A stretch of DNA of 14,748 bases, taken from contig NZ_CABFMN010000159.1 of assembly GCF_901875635.1 (NCBI RefSeq), positions 1 to 14,748 on the forward strand, given 5' to 3'. The stretch is from Xylophilus ampelinus. Lineage in GTDB: Bacteria > Pseudomonadota > Gammaproteobacteria > Burkholderiales > Burkholderiaceae_C. The notes under the pieces are model-generated. The model saw only the letters and a program-made list of their open reading frames with translations. It was not told the DNA's origin and did not search any database. Positions 7,195 to 14,748 of this stretch are shown piece after piece (position 1 is the first letter of the stretch; every line of letters begins with the position of its first letter). The translations under genes and the position numbers were made by a program.

Positions 7195-7680
7195 TCAGCG
7201 ATGCGACTGATAGACCGTGCTACTACCGTTTTTCCCGATCAGCAGCACGTCGTAGGCGTCCTTGCGTCCACCATAGGCCGGACCATCCATGCCGGGCGAA
7301 CCGACCGGCATGCCCGGCGCCGCGAGGCCGATGGCCTGCGGGGCTTCGCGCAGCAAGCGTTGAATGTCCGAGGCAGGCACATGACCCTCGATGGCATAGC
7401 CGCCGATCTGCGCCGTGTGGCAAGAACCGTACTTCTGCGGGATGCCCAGCCGCGTGCGCGCTGCGGTGTTCCCGGTGTCGAGAACCTGCACATCGAAGCC
7501 TGCGCCTTGCAGGTGTGAGACCCAGTCCTTGCAGCATCCGCAGCTCGGGTCCTTCCAGACCTTGGCAATCGGTCGGCTCTGCGCCAGGCTCGGTCCTGCG
7601 AGTGCCATCACCAACAAGCCAGCGATCAATGCCTGGCGTCTCGGCACTTTGCCCTGGCTTCTGTCGTAGTGCATGTTCAT
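7195..7680 (-). CDS. copG: DUF411 periplasmic copper-binding protein (CopG-like)
   Basis: A 161-residue DUF411 protein. The N-terminus has PRRQALIAGLLVMALAGPSLA, a signal peptide with a twin arginine that could be Sec or Tat dependent. The mature domain has the thioredoxin-like start KVWKDPSCGCCKDW with Cys47, Cys49 and Cys50, then GSCHTA (Cys87, His88) and EGHVP (His100). These match the cysteines and histidines that form the copper site in CopG proteins of this family, for which a Cu-S cluster and redox handling of copper have been reported. It lies between copB (37 bp upstream) and the DUF2933 gene (33 bp downstream). An AGAGGCG precedes the first ATG; a second ATG two codons later is possible. 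Confidence 0.9.
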   Translation of the reverse strand: MNMHYDRSQGKVPRRQALIAGLLVMALAGPSLAQSRPIAKVWKDPSCGCCKDWVSHLQGAGFDVQVLDTGNTAARTRLGIPQKYGSCHTAQIGGYAIEGHVPASDIQRLLREAPQAIGLAAPGMPVGSPGMDGPAYGGRKDAYDVLLIGKNGSSTVYQSHR

Positions 7681-7717
7681 GGATCGCCTCTCATCAGATG
7701 ATCAAACCCGCTAGGTT

Positions 7718-8698
7718 CTAGAACCAGAATCGCACGCCAGCCACCCAGCGCGTCTGCTGCGCACGGCCGCCTTCGGCACGCACATAGTCCGCGGTGCGTC
7801 CGAAGCTGCCCGCCCGTTCCACGCCGATATAGGGGGCGAACTGGCGACTGAATTCATAGCGCAGGCGCAAGCCAGCAGACGCTTCGGCCAGGCCCTTGCC
7901 GATACCGCGTTCCGGGTCGTCCTTGCCATAAAACTGCAACTCGGCGCGAGGCTCCAGAATCAGTCGCTGGGTCAGCAGCAGCTCGTAGCTGCCTTCGACA
8001 CGCAGCGCCGTACGTCCACCACTTCCCACGTAGCCCGTCGCCTCCAGCTCGAACCAGTAGGGGGCGAGGCCCTGGATGCCGAAAGCCAACCATTGACGGC
8101 TCGGGCCTTCCCCGTTATCCACCCGAACGCCGAGCTGGGTGTCCCAGTACGGTGCGACGGCGTGCCCCCAGAGAAGCTCGGTACGCGATTCTTCGAGCTT
8201 TCCTTTGGCGATATCGCCTTCGGCCTTCACGACGGCCTTGTTGTAGGTCGTCCCATACCACGCCTGGAGGTCGTAGGCCGTGGAGTCGTCTCCTTTGCGC
8301 GTGAAGCGGCGTTCCAGAGTTTCGCCGCGCAACGAAAAGAACCTGTGTTCGTCGGCCAGCATCAGCCGCGGCACACCGGGTACGGCGTAGTCGCCCGATC
8401 CCAATGTCAGGCCATTGGAGTAGCCATGCGGATCGCGGGCGTCAGGAGGCGCCGACCCGCCCTGCATCTGCATGTTGCCGTGATCCATGGCCGGGGCCGC
8501 GGTCGAGCCGCTCGCCGACGTCGCGTGACCCGCGTGCGGGTCGGCGGCAGGAGCCACGGTCTGAGTGGATGGCGCGGCCGTTTGAGCGTCGGCCTGGCCG
8601 TGCGCTGCATGGTCGTTCTGTGCTTGTGCCTGGGCGGCGACGCTTACCAGGGCCAGAAGCGTCGTGGCCAGTGCGCGAGTGGGGAGTGCTTTGGACAT
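7718..8698 (-). CDS. copB: Copper resistance outer-membrane protein CopB
   Basis: A 326-residue CopB/PcoB protein. The start is placed at MSKALPTR, with GGAAG 7 bases upstream and a signal peptide ending AAQAQA; the frame stays open 60 bases further but that part overlaps copA and is not signal-like. A flexible His/Met-rich region follows (HAAHG, DPHAGHA, MDHGNMQMQ; to about residue 85), likely binding copper. The rest is the CopB beta-barrel, with alternating aromatic strands such as SYELLLTQRLILEPRAELQF and FAPYIGVERAGSFG. It ends with VAGVRFWF, a terminal phenylalanine typical of outer-membrane barrels. It starts 25 bp after copA, so the two are probably cotranscribed. Confidence 0.93.
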   Translation of the reverse strand: MSKALPTRALATTLLALVSVAAQAQAQNDHAAHGQADAQTAAPSTQTVAPAADPHAGHATSASGSTAAPAMDHGNMQMQGGSAPPDARDPHGYSNGLTLGSGDYAVPGVPRLMLADEHRFFSLRGETLERRFTRKGDDSTAYDLQAWYGTTYNKAVVKAEGDIAKGKLEESRTELLWGHAVAPYWDTQLGVRVDNGEGPSRQWLAFGIQGLAPYWFELEATGYVGSGGRTALRVEGSYELLLTQRLILEPRAELQFYGKDDPERGIGKGLAEASAGLRLRYEFSRQFAPYIGVERAGSFGRTADYVRAEGGRAQQTRWVAGVRFWF

Positions 8699-8723
8699 TC
8701 TTGGTCTTCCTTGTGCGCTGGGT

Positions 8724-10625
8724 TCAAGACACCACGACTTCGCGGAACATGCCGGCATCCATGTGGAACATCAGGTGGCAGTGCCACGCCCAGCGGCCGA
8801 GCGCGTCGGCTGTCACCAGGAAGCTGATGCGTTGTGCCGGCTGCACCGGCAGGGTGTGGCGGCGCGCAAGGAAGCGACCGTCGGGGCTTTCCAGCTCGCT
8901 CCACATGCCGTGCAGGTGCATGGGATGGGTCATCATGGTGTCGTTGTGCAGAATGACCCGCAGCCGCTCGCCGTGTTTGAAGTGCACCGGCGTGGACTTT
9001 CCGAACTCCAGCCCGTCCAGGGACCATGCGTAGCGTTCCATGTTGCCCGTGAGGTGCAGTTCGACCTCCCGGCCGGGGCCTCTCTTGTCCAGCGGCCCCG
9101 ACGGGGTATGCAGATCCGCGAGGGTCAACACGCGCCGACCGTTGTTGCGCAGTCCGATGCCGGGGTCATCGAGGTTGGTGCGCGCCATGTCAACGCGCAT
9201 GTCCGTGCTGGCACCATACTCGGTGCGAGCGTGGCGAGCAGTAGTGCTGGGCACGGCCAGTCCCCCCGCCGCCGCGGCGTGTTGGCTGTGATCCATCGCC
9301 ATGCCACCGTGGTTCATGGCGCCGTGATTCATGCCTGCCATCGCCCCATGATCCATCCCGGACATCGAACCCGAGCCCATCCCGGTCATCCCGGTCATGC
9401 CCGTCATGCCCGTCATCCCGGTCATCTCCATGGCCTGGCCGGACCCGCCATGGTCCATGCCCCCCATCATGCCGCCCATCATGTCGTTCATGGTCAGCCA
9501 TTCGACCGGATCGAGGGCAGGCACGGGAGCTTGAAGACCTTCACGCACGGCCAGCGTGGCACGCGCGTAGCCTGTCCGGTCCATCGCCTGGGCGAAGATC
9601 GTGTAAGCGTCATCCCGTGGCTGGACGATCACGTCGACGGTTTCGCCAGGACCGAATCGGAACTCATCGACGGTCACCGGCTCCACGTCAACACCATCGA
9701 CGTGCACCACCGTGAGTTTCAGTCCTGGAATGCGTACGTCGTAGAAGGTGTTGCCCGCACCGTTGACCATGCGCAGCCGCACGCGCTCACCCGGTCGGAA
9801 CAGCGCCGTCCAATTGCCGGCGGGGGTGACGCCGTTGGCCAGATAGGTCAGCGTGGTGGCAGACAGATCTGCGAGATCCGTCGGATTCATCCGCATCTCG
9901 TTCCACATCTTGCGCTTGTCGATCGCAGCGGCCGTGCCTTCGCGCGAGGCGTCCCGGAAGAAGTCGAAGACGGTAGGTTGGTTGTAGTTGTAATAGTCGC
10001 TTTGGGACTTGAGCTTGGTGAACACCCGCATCGGGTCTTCGTCGGTCCAATCCGAGAACAGCAGCACGTGGTCACGGTCGGCGTGGATGGTCTCGGCGCC
10101 AGCGGGGTCGATGATGATCGCCCCGTACATGCCCGTGAGTTCCTGGAAGCCGGAGTGCGAGTGGTACCAGTAGGAGCCGCTCTGCTGAACCTTGAAGCGG
10201 TACGTGAAGGTCTCGCCGGGAGCGATGCCATTGAAGCTGATGCCCGGCACGCCATCCATCTGATACGGCAGGATGATCCCGTGCCAGTGAATGGATGTGG
10301 CTTCACGCAGCTTGTTGGTTACACGGATTGTGACGGTGTCACCCTCGCGCCAACGCAATGTCGGTGCCGGCAGCGAGCCGTTGATGGTCGTAGCCACGCC
10401 TGGCTTGCCCGTGAAGTTCACGGGCGATTCGGCGATCACCAAGTCGAACTCGGTGCCCTTCAGCACAGGGGCGGCACCGCGCGTCGCGGAGCCTTGCTGG
10501 GCAAATGCCTTGAACGCCGGCGTGGACAGCCCAGCGAGAACGCCGCCGGCGGCTAACCCTTGGACGAAACGCCGACGAGAAAGGCCCTGTGTGGGCACGA
10601 TAAAAAAGGGTGAACGAGGCGGCAT
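8724..10625 (-). CDS. copA: Periplasmic multicopper oxidase CopA
   Basis: A 633-residue CopA/PcoA multicopper oxidase, expected to oxidise Cu(I) to Cu(II) in the periplasm. A Tat signal is present (SRRRFVQGL at 16-24, then a hydrophobic stretch to AFA near 42). The four copper motifs are intact: HWHG at 113-116, HSH at 155-157, HPMHLHG at 567-573 and HCHLMFHMDAGM at 615-626, giving type 1 ligands Cys616, His621 and Met626. Between domains two and three lies a Met/His-rich segment (about 379-449) that includes five consecutive MTG triplets at 401-415 and several MDHG/MNHG units, a likely copper-docking loop. GGAGG lies about 10 bases before the ATG. It is the first gene of the minus-strand series and is divergent from copR. 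Confidence 0.95.
   Translation of the reverse strand: MPPRSPFFIVPTQGLSRRRFVQGLAAGGVLAGLSTPAFKAFAQQGSATRGAAPVLKGTEFDLVIAESPVNFTGKPGVATTINGSLPAPTLRWREGDTVTIRVTNKLREATSIHWHGIILPYQMDGVPGISFNGIAPGETFTYRFKVQQSGSYWYHSHSGFQELTGMYGAIIIDPAGAETIHADRDHVLLFSDWTDEDPMRVFTKLKSQSDYYNYNQPTVFDFFRDASREGTAAAIDKRKMWNEMRMNPTDLADLSATTLTYLANGVTPAGNWTALFRPGERVRLRMVNGAGNTFYDVRIPGLKLTVVHVDGVDVEPVTVDEFRFGPGETVDVIVQPRDDAYTIFAQAMDRTGYARATLAVREGLQAPVPALDPVEWLTMNDMMGGMMGGMDHGGSGQAMEMTGMTGMTGMTGMTGMGSGSMSGMDHGAMAGMNHGAMNHGGMAMDHSQHAAAAGGLAVPSTTARHARTEYGASTDMRVDMARTNLDDPGIGLRNNGRRVLTLADLHTPSGPLDKRGPGREVELHLTGNMERYAWSLDGLEFGKSTPVHFKHGERLRVILHNDTMMTHPMHLHGMWSELESPDGRFLARRHTLPVQPAQRISFLVTADALGRWAWHCHLMFHMDAGMFREVVVS
9381..9425 (-). 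repeat. Five tandem 9-bp units encoding (Met-Thr-Gly)5 in copA
   Basis: Units of the form CCCGGTCAT or GCCCGTCAT (plus strand) occur five times in a row at 9381-9425 without interruption. They are in frame and encode MTG x5. Adjacent MSG and MGS units extend the pattern in degenerate form. Confidence 0.9.
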
Positions 10626-10748
10626 GGCCTGAAATCCTCCATAGATGACTCGGAAGTCGTTCTAAACGCCACCCCATCCTGAGCGGCACAGTTCGACGCA
10701 ATGCAGGTCATGCTATGGGTTGGGCACTTTCCATCGAATGACCCCTGA

Positions 10749-10764
10749 ATTACATTCATGTAAT
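10749..10764. promoter_or_regulatory. Cop box: ATTACAT-TC-ATGTAAT inverted repeat
   Basis: Seven-base arms are perfectly complementary around a 2-base spacer (ATTACATTCATGTAAT). The position between divergent copA and copR, and the resemblance to dyads bound by CopR/CusR-type OmpR-family regulators, make it the probable CopR operator controlling both transcripts. A partial copy with matching left flank stands before copK. Confidence 0.75.
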
Positions 10765-10782
10765 GTTCGTGTCATGTTCGTG
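10763..10782 (+). repeat. Two direct repeats of ATGTTCGTG next to the cop box
   Basis: ATGTTCGTG occurs at 10763-10771 and again at 10774-10782, an 11-bp period close to one helical turn. The first copy overlaps the right arm of the cop box. It may be an additional half-site set for CopR or part of the copR promoter. Confidence 0.5.
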
Positions 10783-10879
10783 GAAGCTGGCAACCAGTAA
10801 ATTGCTGATTGAAAGTGGATGAATGCGTACATCGTGAGCGGCTATTTTTCCGCGCCGTAGCGATTTCATGGGACATGCG

Positions 10880-11572
10880 ATGAAACTGCTGGTCGTTGAA
10901 GACGAGAACAAGACGGCGGATTACGTCCGCCAAGGTCTCATGGAGGCGGGATTCGTCGTGGATCTGGCGCGCAACGGATTGGACGGACACCACCTGGCCA
11001 TGGGCGAGACATACGATCTGGTGGTCTTGGATGTCATGCTGCCGGATGTCGATGGCTGGCGCATCGTGCGTGCCCTTCGAGATGCCGGTAAACAGGTCCC
11101 TGTGCTCTTTCTGACGGCGCGTGGCGGTGTAGACGACCGTGTCAAGGGATTGGAACTGGGAGCGGACGACTACCTCGTCAAGCCATTCGCGTTCTCTGAG
11201 TTGCTGGCGCGGGTGCGGACGCTGCTGCGACGCGGAAGCGCTCCGAGCCAGCCTGATCGCATCCAGGTTGCCGATTTGGTGCTGGACTTGGCGCGCCGGC
11301 GCGCAACGCGCGCTGGCCAACGCATCAATCTCACCAGCAAGGAGTTCGCGTTGCTTGAGCTCCTGGCCCGTCGCCAGGGGGAGGTCCTTCCACGGTCTCT
11401 GATCGCGTCGCAGGTATGGGACATGAATTTCGACAGCGACAGCAACGTCATCGATGTAGCCATCCGCCGTCTACGCGCGAAGATAGACGATGCGTTCAAT
11501 CCGAAGCTCATCCACACCGTGCGTGGAATGGGATACACGCTCGATGCGCCCGATGATGCCCCTGCGCCATAA
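10880..11572 (+). CDS. copR: Heavy-metal response regulator CopR (OmpR family)
   Basis: A 230-residue response regulator. The receiver domain begins [20 protein letters not shown]; the phosphorylated residue is Asp51 in [14 protein letters not shown], with the switch Thr in FLTARG and the conserved Lys in DDYLVKPF. The C-terminal winged-helix domain has [40 protein letters not shown], then [11 protein letters not shown] and [10 protein letters not shown], the CusR/CopR/PcoR pattern. The second ATG (10880) is preferred because homologues start at MKLLVVED; the ATG at 10868 is also in frame. It is expected to bind the cop box in the divergent gap and to activate copA, copR and probably copK. 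The copS gene overlaps its end. Confidence 0.93.
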   Translation: MKLLVVEDENKTADYVRQGLMEAGFVVDLARNGLDGHHLAMGETYDLVVLDVMLPDVDGWRIVRALRDAGKQVPVLFLTARGGVDDRVKGLELGADDYLVKPFAFSELLARVRTLLRRGSAPSQPDRIQVADLVLDLARRRATRAGQRINLTSKEFALLELLARRQGEVLPRSLIASQVWDMNFDSDSNVIDVAIRRLRAKIDDAFNPKLIHTVRGMGYTLDAPDDAPAP

Positions 11573-12980
11573 GCCGCGGCAAAGCCGTCCAGCGTCGCTT
11601 GCATTGAGGGTCACGGCCCTCGTTGGTATCGCCACGACCTTGGTGTTTCTTGTGTTCAATTGGGTCATTCTCCGGTCGTTGGAGCACCACTTTGCTCAAC
11701 AGGATGCCCACGAACTGGAGGCAGTGACAACCGCTTTGGCTCAGCCCTTGCACCAGCTTGCAAGTGACATCGCAAGCGACGAACTGAAGCAACACTTGGC
11801 CAACGCAGTCGCAGGACATCATGGGATGACGTACGGCGTCTACGATGGGGCTGGCAATAGCATCTATGCCACGCCCGGTCCTGACCTGTCTAAACTTGCC
11901 AGTAGCAAAAAGTTGGTCAACCGCATCACCGCTGACGATTTGATCGTGTGGCAGGAGGATCAGAGGTCATATCGAGGTGTGGTGCTGCAACTGCCTGCTG
12001 ACGATTCAGCGGCGCCCGGCTACCGCATCGTCGCTGCCATGGACATCGGCTTTCATCTCGACTTCCTGGCGGAGTTCAAGCGCATGCTCTGGTGGGCAAC
12101 CGGCTTGGTCATGTGTCTGGCGCTCGGTGTGGCTTGGCTGGCGGTGCAGTGGGGCCACCTGCCGATTCGCAAGGTCAATGAAGAGATTCGGGCGATTCGC
12201 TCTTCAAAGCTGGATGTGAGGCTGGATCCTCGGGATGTGCCGATCGAACTGGCGGAACTGGTATTCGCCTTCAACGATATGTTGGCGAGAATCGAGGAAG
12301 GCTTCACCCGGCTATCACACTTTTCCGCAGACATCGCGCACGAGTTGCGCACGCCCGTCACCAACCTGGTCACGCAGACTCACGTGGCGCTTGGCCAGCC
12401 GCGCAGCAACGAGGAATACAGAGAAATCCTCTATTCAAATTTGGAAGAGTTTGATCGGATGGGACGCATGATTGGTGACATGCTGTTTCTTGCCCAAACG
12501 GAAAATGATCCCCGCAACTTGCGTCTGTCTACCATTGATCTGTCCGAATTGGTGCGGAGTCTGTTCGACTATTTCGAGGCGCTGGCAGAAGATAGCGGCA
12601 TTACGCTTGGTGTTAAAGGGGCGATCGGCAGCATAGCGGCGGATCGGGAAATGCTCACCCGGGCGCTGAACAATCTTCTCTCGAATGCAATTCGACACAC
12701 GCCTCGCGGCAAGAGCATCACGGTCTTGCTTTCGCAGGACGAGCAGTGGACAACGATCAGTGTGGTCAATCCCGGTGAGAGAATTCCTGAGCGCGATCTA
12801 CCAAAGCTCTTCAACCGCTTCTACCGAGTTGATCCGGCACGGCAACGAAATACGGCGGGCGCCGGTCTTGGCCTTGCCATCGTGAAATCGATTGCGGAGG
12901 CACATGGTGGCTCCGTTGCCGTGACCTCCAGTGAGCTTGTCACCAGGTTTGACTTGGTATTGCCCCATCTGCGGCAGTAG
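11544..12980 (+). CDS. copS: Heavy-metal sensor histidine kinase CopS
   Basis: A membrane histidine kinase of about 478 residues. Transmembrane segments lie near residues 23-43 and 182-203, with a periplasmic sensor loop of about 140 residues that contains several histidines, including a pair right after the first helix (LEHHFAQQ). A HAMP region follows, then the H-box [13 protein letters not shown] with phosphorylated His266, the N-box [12 protein letters not shown], and the G-box [18 protein letters not shown]. This is the CusS/PcoS/CopS type that senses periplasmic Cu(I). The gene overlaps the copR end by 29 bases from the ATG at 11544, which has GGGA about 10 bases upstream; ATGs at 11553 and 11556 are alternatives. 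It ends the plus-strand copRS pair. Confidence 0.92.
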   Translation: MRPMMPLRHKPRQSRPASLALRVTALVGIATTLVFLVFNWVILRSLEHHFAQQDAHELEAVTTALAQPLHQLASDIASDELKQHLANAVAGHHGMTYGVYDGAGNSIYATPGPDLSKLASSKKLVNRITADDLIVWQEDQRSYRGVVLQLPADDSAAPGYRIVAAMDIGFHLDFLAEFKRMLWWATGLVMCLALGVAWLAVQWGHLPIRKVNEEIRAIRSSKLDVRLDPRDVPIELAELVFAFNDMLARIEEGFTRLSHFSADIAHELRTPVTNLVTQTHVALGQPRSNEEYREILYSNLEEFDRMGRMIGDMLFLAQTENDPRNLRLSTIDLSELVRSLFDYFEALAEDSGITLGVKGAIGSIAADREMLTRALNNLLSNAIRHTPRGKSITVLLSQDEQWTTISVVNPGERIPERDLPKLFNRFYRVDPARQRNTAGAGLGLAIVKSIAEAHGGSVAVTSSELVTRFDLVLPHLRQ

Positions 12981-13039
12981 TCCGAGGGCGCTGCGGTCCG
13001 TCCAGCCAACTGGCGTATCTCTTTGCCTGATTCTGGGAT

Positions 13040-13107
13040 CTACCCGGCCGGCCACGTTGCTACGCGAGCGGGACATTTTTTCTCCGTGACGTAAGCGTCC
13101 GGCAATC
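13040..13107 (-). pseudogene. C-terminal fragment of a gene split by the IS4-family element
   Basis: If the IS and one copy of the 9-bp duplication are removed, the frame coming from 14748 continues here through GLPDAYVTEKKCPAR to a TAG at 13040-13042. This is the last part of a minus-strand gene convergent with copS. The fragment is too short to name. Confidence 0.55.
13099..13107. repeat. Target site duplication, left copy (CCGGCAATC)
   Basis: The same nine bases recur at 14672-14680 immediately outside the other inverted repeat, as expected of IS4-family transposition. Its preservation implies a fairly recent, simple insertion. Confidence 0.9.
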
Positions 13108-14671
13108 CTTTCAATTACCCACAACTTCCTTTAGCGATCGCGGCCCCCAAGACGATGTCAGCAAGGCGCGTGAGCCCTCGCCACATCACCATGTTGCCTG
13201 GCGGCGGATCACCTTTGCGCGCGAGGTAGCCTCCGAGCCTGGCGATCTTGTTCAGGTAGGGGTGCAGTGTTTTGCGTGAAGGCTCTGCGATATCTGCATC
13301 CACGATCAGCCGATCCAGCGTATCGATTTCAACCTCCGTCAGCGCCAGGGCCGGACTGGCTTCCGAGCAGGCCCGATTGATCATCGTCATCCAGAAGATC
13401 CGCCAGCTCACGATGCAGTAGATCGAGATCAGGTTGACCAGCCGCTCAGCGGTCCGCAGTCGGGAGTCCTCGGCCTTGCAGCCCGACTTCAGGATCTTGT
13501 GGAAGGTCTCTATCTTCCAACGCATGGCGTACCAGTCGAGCTTTTCGATGGCCTCGTTGCGCGAGCGTACCGGCAAGTTCGTGATGAGCTTCCAGTCGAG
13601 CGGTGGCCTGTCTTCAGGGGCATCGCGCTCTTGCGCGTGAAGGACCGTCAGCTCGAGTTCGGGGTAGCTCTTTTGCTTGCCGATGGGCGGCAACACCCGG
13701 ATCCGGCGGTACTTGATCTCCAGCACCGCTTCGCATCGTGCGCCCCTTTTGTCTCTGAACTCGACACGATGCAACCCTTGAACCCGGACCTCGGCCATCT
13801 CGTCGGCGATCGTGTGGCCACCGTCCCCAGCCAGCCGATCAACGCAGGTTCTCACCAGGAAATTGGTGCCAAGCTCATGGGCCGTGCAGAAGAGCTCGTA
13901 GATGTCGCTCTCGCGGTCGCCGACATGCACGCATCGCTCAGGCTGTTCAAGCAATGCCGTGGACTGCCTCAGGTTCTGAAGCCAGCGAAAGCTCTCCTTC
14001 TCTTCGATAGGCACGCGGGTGGGATTGATCTTTTTCTTCAAGGCGTTGGTGCCCTTGAACTTCTTGCGGCTCCAGAACTTGATCGCGCACAGGCCGAGCG
14101 GCAGGCCGTCGCTCGTCACCGCCAGGCTGGAGTGCATCAGGATGCCGCAGACGGTGTGTTTCTTCCACCGGCCGGCTGGATCCTTGCGACTGATCGTCTC
14201 GCCGGTGAAGCCTATCAACTCGGGCTTGTCTCGCTTGTACGAGAACTCCGTCGTGTCTTGCAGAATCAGCATGGGGCCTGCGCTTGTATCGACACGCTCG
14301 CGTGTCGACCGGAAGTGCCCCGCCAGAATGGCCTGCTCGTCGACTCGGTCGTTCGAGAAGAATCGATATGCTGCCTTCGTGTTCGCCCAGTCTTGGCACG
14401 CAAGAGGGATTGTTCCCCCGACACTGCGGCTCAGACGTTGCATCAGGCCGCGAAGCCGATTGCCCAGTCGGGCGTCCTTGAACTCGCAGCCCGCGAGCTC
14501 GTCATTTATCCACGTTTCATTGCTCAGTGCCTTGCCGGCATCGGTGAATCTTGGAAGGGTTCCCATCAGTGCTTGTTATTCCGAATCTCGTTGTTCGCAG
14601 AACAACGGACATCACGATCGTTCGGCCGACATGACGCCACTCGCGCTCACAGAATTGTGGGTAATTGAAAG
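13108..14671 (-). mobile_element. Complete IS4-family (IS50-like) insertion sequence, 1564 bp
   Basis: The element is bounded by perfect 17-bp inverted repeats, CTTTCAATTACCCACAA at 13108-13124 and its complement at 14655-14671, and flanked by 9-bp direct repeats CCGGCAATC. It carries one transposase gene that fills nearly all of it, on the minus strand. Both ends, the duplication and the open frame are intact, so it could be active. It lies in an unidentified gene just past copS. Confidence 0.92.
13115..14566 (-). CDS. IS4-family (Tn5/IS50 group) transposase
   Basis: A 483-residue DDE transposase. The N-terminal Tn5-type DNA-binding region reads WINDELAGCEFKDARLGNRL at 19-38. Catalytic residues are Asp104 (ILQDTTEF), Asp217 (VHVGDRESDIY) and Glu353, in the signature Y346-x2-R349-x3-E353-x6-K360 (YAMRWKIETFHKILK), which defines IS4 family members. 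The C-terminal Tn5 dimerisation-like part follows. Length is close to Tn5 transposase (476). The TAA stop lies inside the terminal inverted repeat. No good ribosome site is seen before the first ATG, which is about 90 bases from the inner end of the other inverted repeat; weak translation would fit control of transposition, and a slightly later start is possible. Confidence 0.92.
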   Translation of the reverse strand: MGTLPRFTDAGKALSNETWINDELAGCEFKDARLGNRLRGLMQRLSRSVGGTIPLACQDWANTKAAYRFFSNDRVDEQAILAGHFRSTRERVDTSAGPMLILQDTTEFSYKRDKPELIGFTGETISRKDPAGRWKKHTVCGILMHSSLAVTSDGLPLGLCAIKFWSRKKFKGTNALKKKINPTRVPIEEKESFRWLQNLRQSTALLEQPERCVHVGDRESDIYELFCTAHELGTNFLVRTCVDRLAGDGGHTIADEMAEVRVQGLHRVEFRDKRGARCEAVLEIKYRRIRVLPPIGKQKSYPELELTVLHAQERDAPEDRPPLDWKLITNLPVRSRNEAIEKLDWYAMRWKIETFHKILKSGCKAEDSRLRTAERLVNLISIYCIVSWRIFWMTMINRACSEASPALALTEVEIDTLDRLIVDADIAEPSRKTLHPYLNKIARLGGYLARKGDPPPGNMVMWRGLTRLADIVLGAAIAKGSCG

Positions 14672-14680
14672 CCGGCAATC
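14672..14680. repeat. Target site duplication, right copy (CCGGCAATC)
   Basis: Identical to 13099-13107 and directly adjacent to the right inverted repeat. Confidence 0.9.
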
Positions 14681-14748
14681 CCATCTTGAGATAGACCCAG
14701 TGTCGAGGCATCGTGTGCACGATGAACATCACGCACACTATGGCGAAC
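14672..14748 (-). pseudogene. Upstream part of the gene split by the IS element, continuing past the window edge
   Basis: The minus-strand frame entering from the right edge reads FAIVCVMFIVHTMPRHWVYL, then KMGLP, before hitting the IS. The hydrophobic start looks like the end of a membrane segment. In the present sequence the frame runs on into the IS and stops at 14517, adding an artificial tail. I do not recognise the family; the rest of the gene lies outside the window. Confidence 0.5.

Larger units (their letters stand above)
10626..10879. promoter_or_regulatory. Divergent copA / copR promoter region
   Basis: The 254-bp gap between copA and copR holds the regulatory signals for both directions. 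The main element is the near-palindrome at 10749-10764, listed separately, with two direct repeats beside it. The box lies about 125 bases from the copA start and about 115 from the copR start, leaving long leaders on both sides. No other gene is supported here. Confidence 0.7.

Noticed and set aside
9381..9425. CRISPR-like short repeats
   Set aside because: The 9-bp units are contiguous with no spacers and are in-frame codons of copA.
8664..10556. Very long plus-strand reading frame (630 codons) opposite copA
   Set aside because: It is the antisense shadow of copA. The translation is rich in His, Arg, Val and Gly with no domain, while the opposite strand has all copper-oxidase motifs.
10553..10759. 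Possible leader peptide gene upstream of and overlapping copA
   Set aside because: Its ATG lies inside the cop box, there is no ribosome site, and it overlaps the copA start in another frame.
13499..14668. Plus-strand reading frame of 389 codons across the IS element
   Set aside because: Antisense to the transposase, which carries the complete DDE signature; the plus-strand product has no recognisable motif.

Overview
The window looks like a heavy-metal resistance island from a GC-rich betaproteobacterium (Burkholderiales such as Achromobacter, Bordetella, Cupriavidus or Comamonas). This is inferred from base composition, codon use and the gene set; nothing in the window fixes the species. 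It is accessory DNA: an IS21-family end lies at the left edge and a complete IS4-family element lies near the right edge.

Left part (1-2192): the end of an IS21-like element, then three small regulators. One is a LysR-type effector domain with no DNA-binding domain (minus strand). The second is a short XRE helix-turn-helix protein divergent from it. The third is a full-length LysR regulator convergent with the XRE gene. Such regulators are common on integrative elements, but no conjugation or integration gene is present to prove that here.

Middle (2424-12980): a copper resistance locus. On the minus strand, reading right to left, are copA (periplasmic multicopper oxidase), copB (outer membrane), copG (DUF411, cysteine-rich periplasmic), a DUF2933 membrane peptide, copF (P1B Cu+ ATPase with His-rich, YHS and HMBD N-terminal regions), copC and copD (periplasmic carrier and membrane partner) and a CopK-family periplasmic protein. 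Divergent from copA on the plus strand are copR and copS, a two-component system. By family knowledge, CopF would export Cu(I) from the cytoplasm, CopA would oxidise Cu(I) to less toxic Cu(II), CopB, CopC, CopG and CopK would bind copper in the envelope, and CopRS would switch the set on. The copA-copR gap holds a near-palindromic box (7-bp arms, 2-bp spacer), and a close copy of its left half with flank lies in front of copK.

Right part (12981-14748): an intact 1564-bp IS4/IS50-group element with 17-bp perfect inverted repeats and a 9-bp target duplication. It has split a minus-strand gene whose C-terminus can be rebuilt across the insertion.

The most unusual item is the CopK homologue. It aligns without gaps to the Cupriavidus CopK sequence as I recall it, yet all four methionines known as the Cu(I) ligands are replaced.
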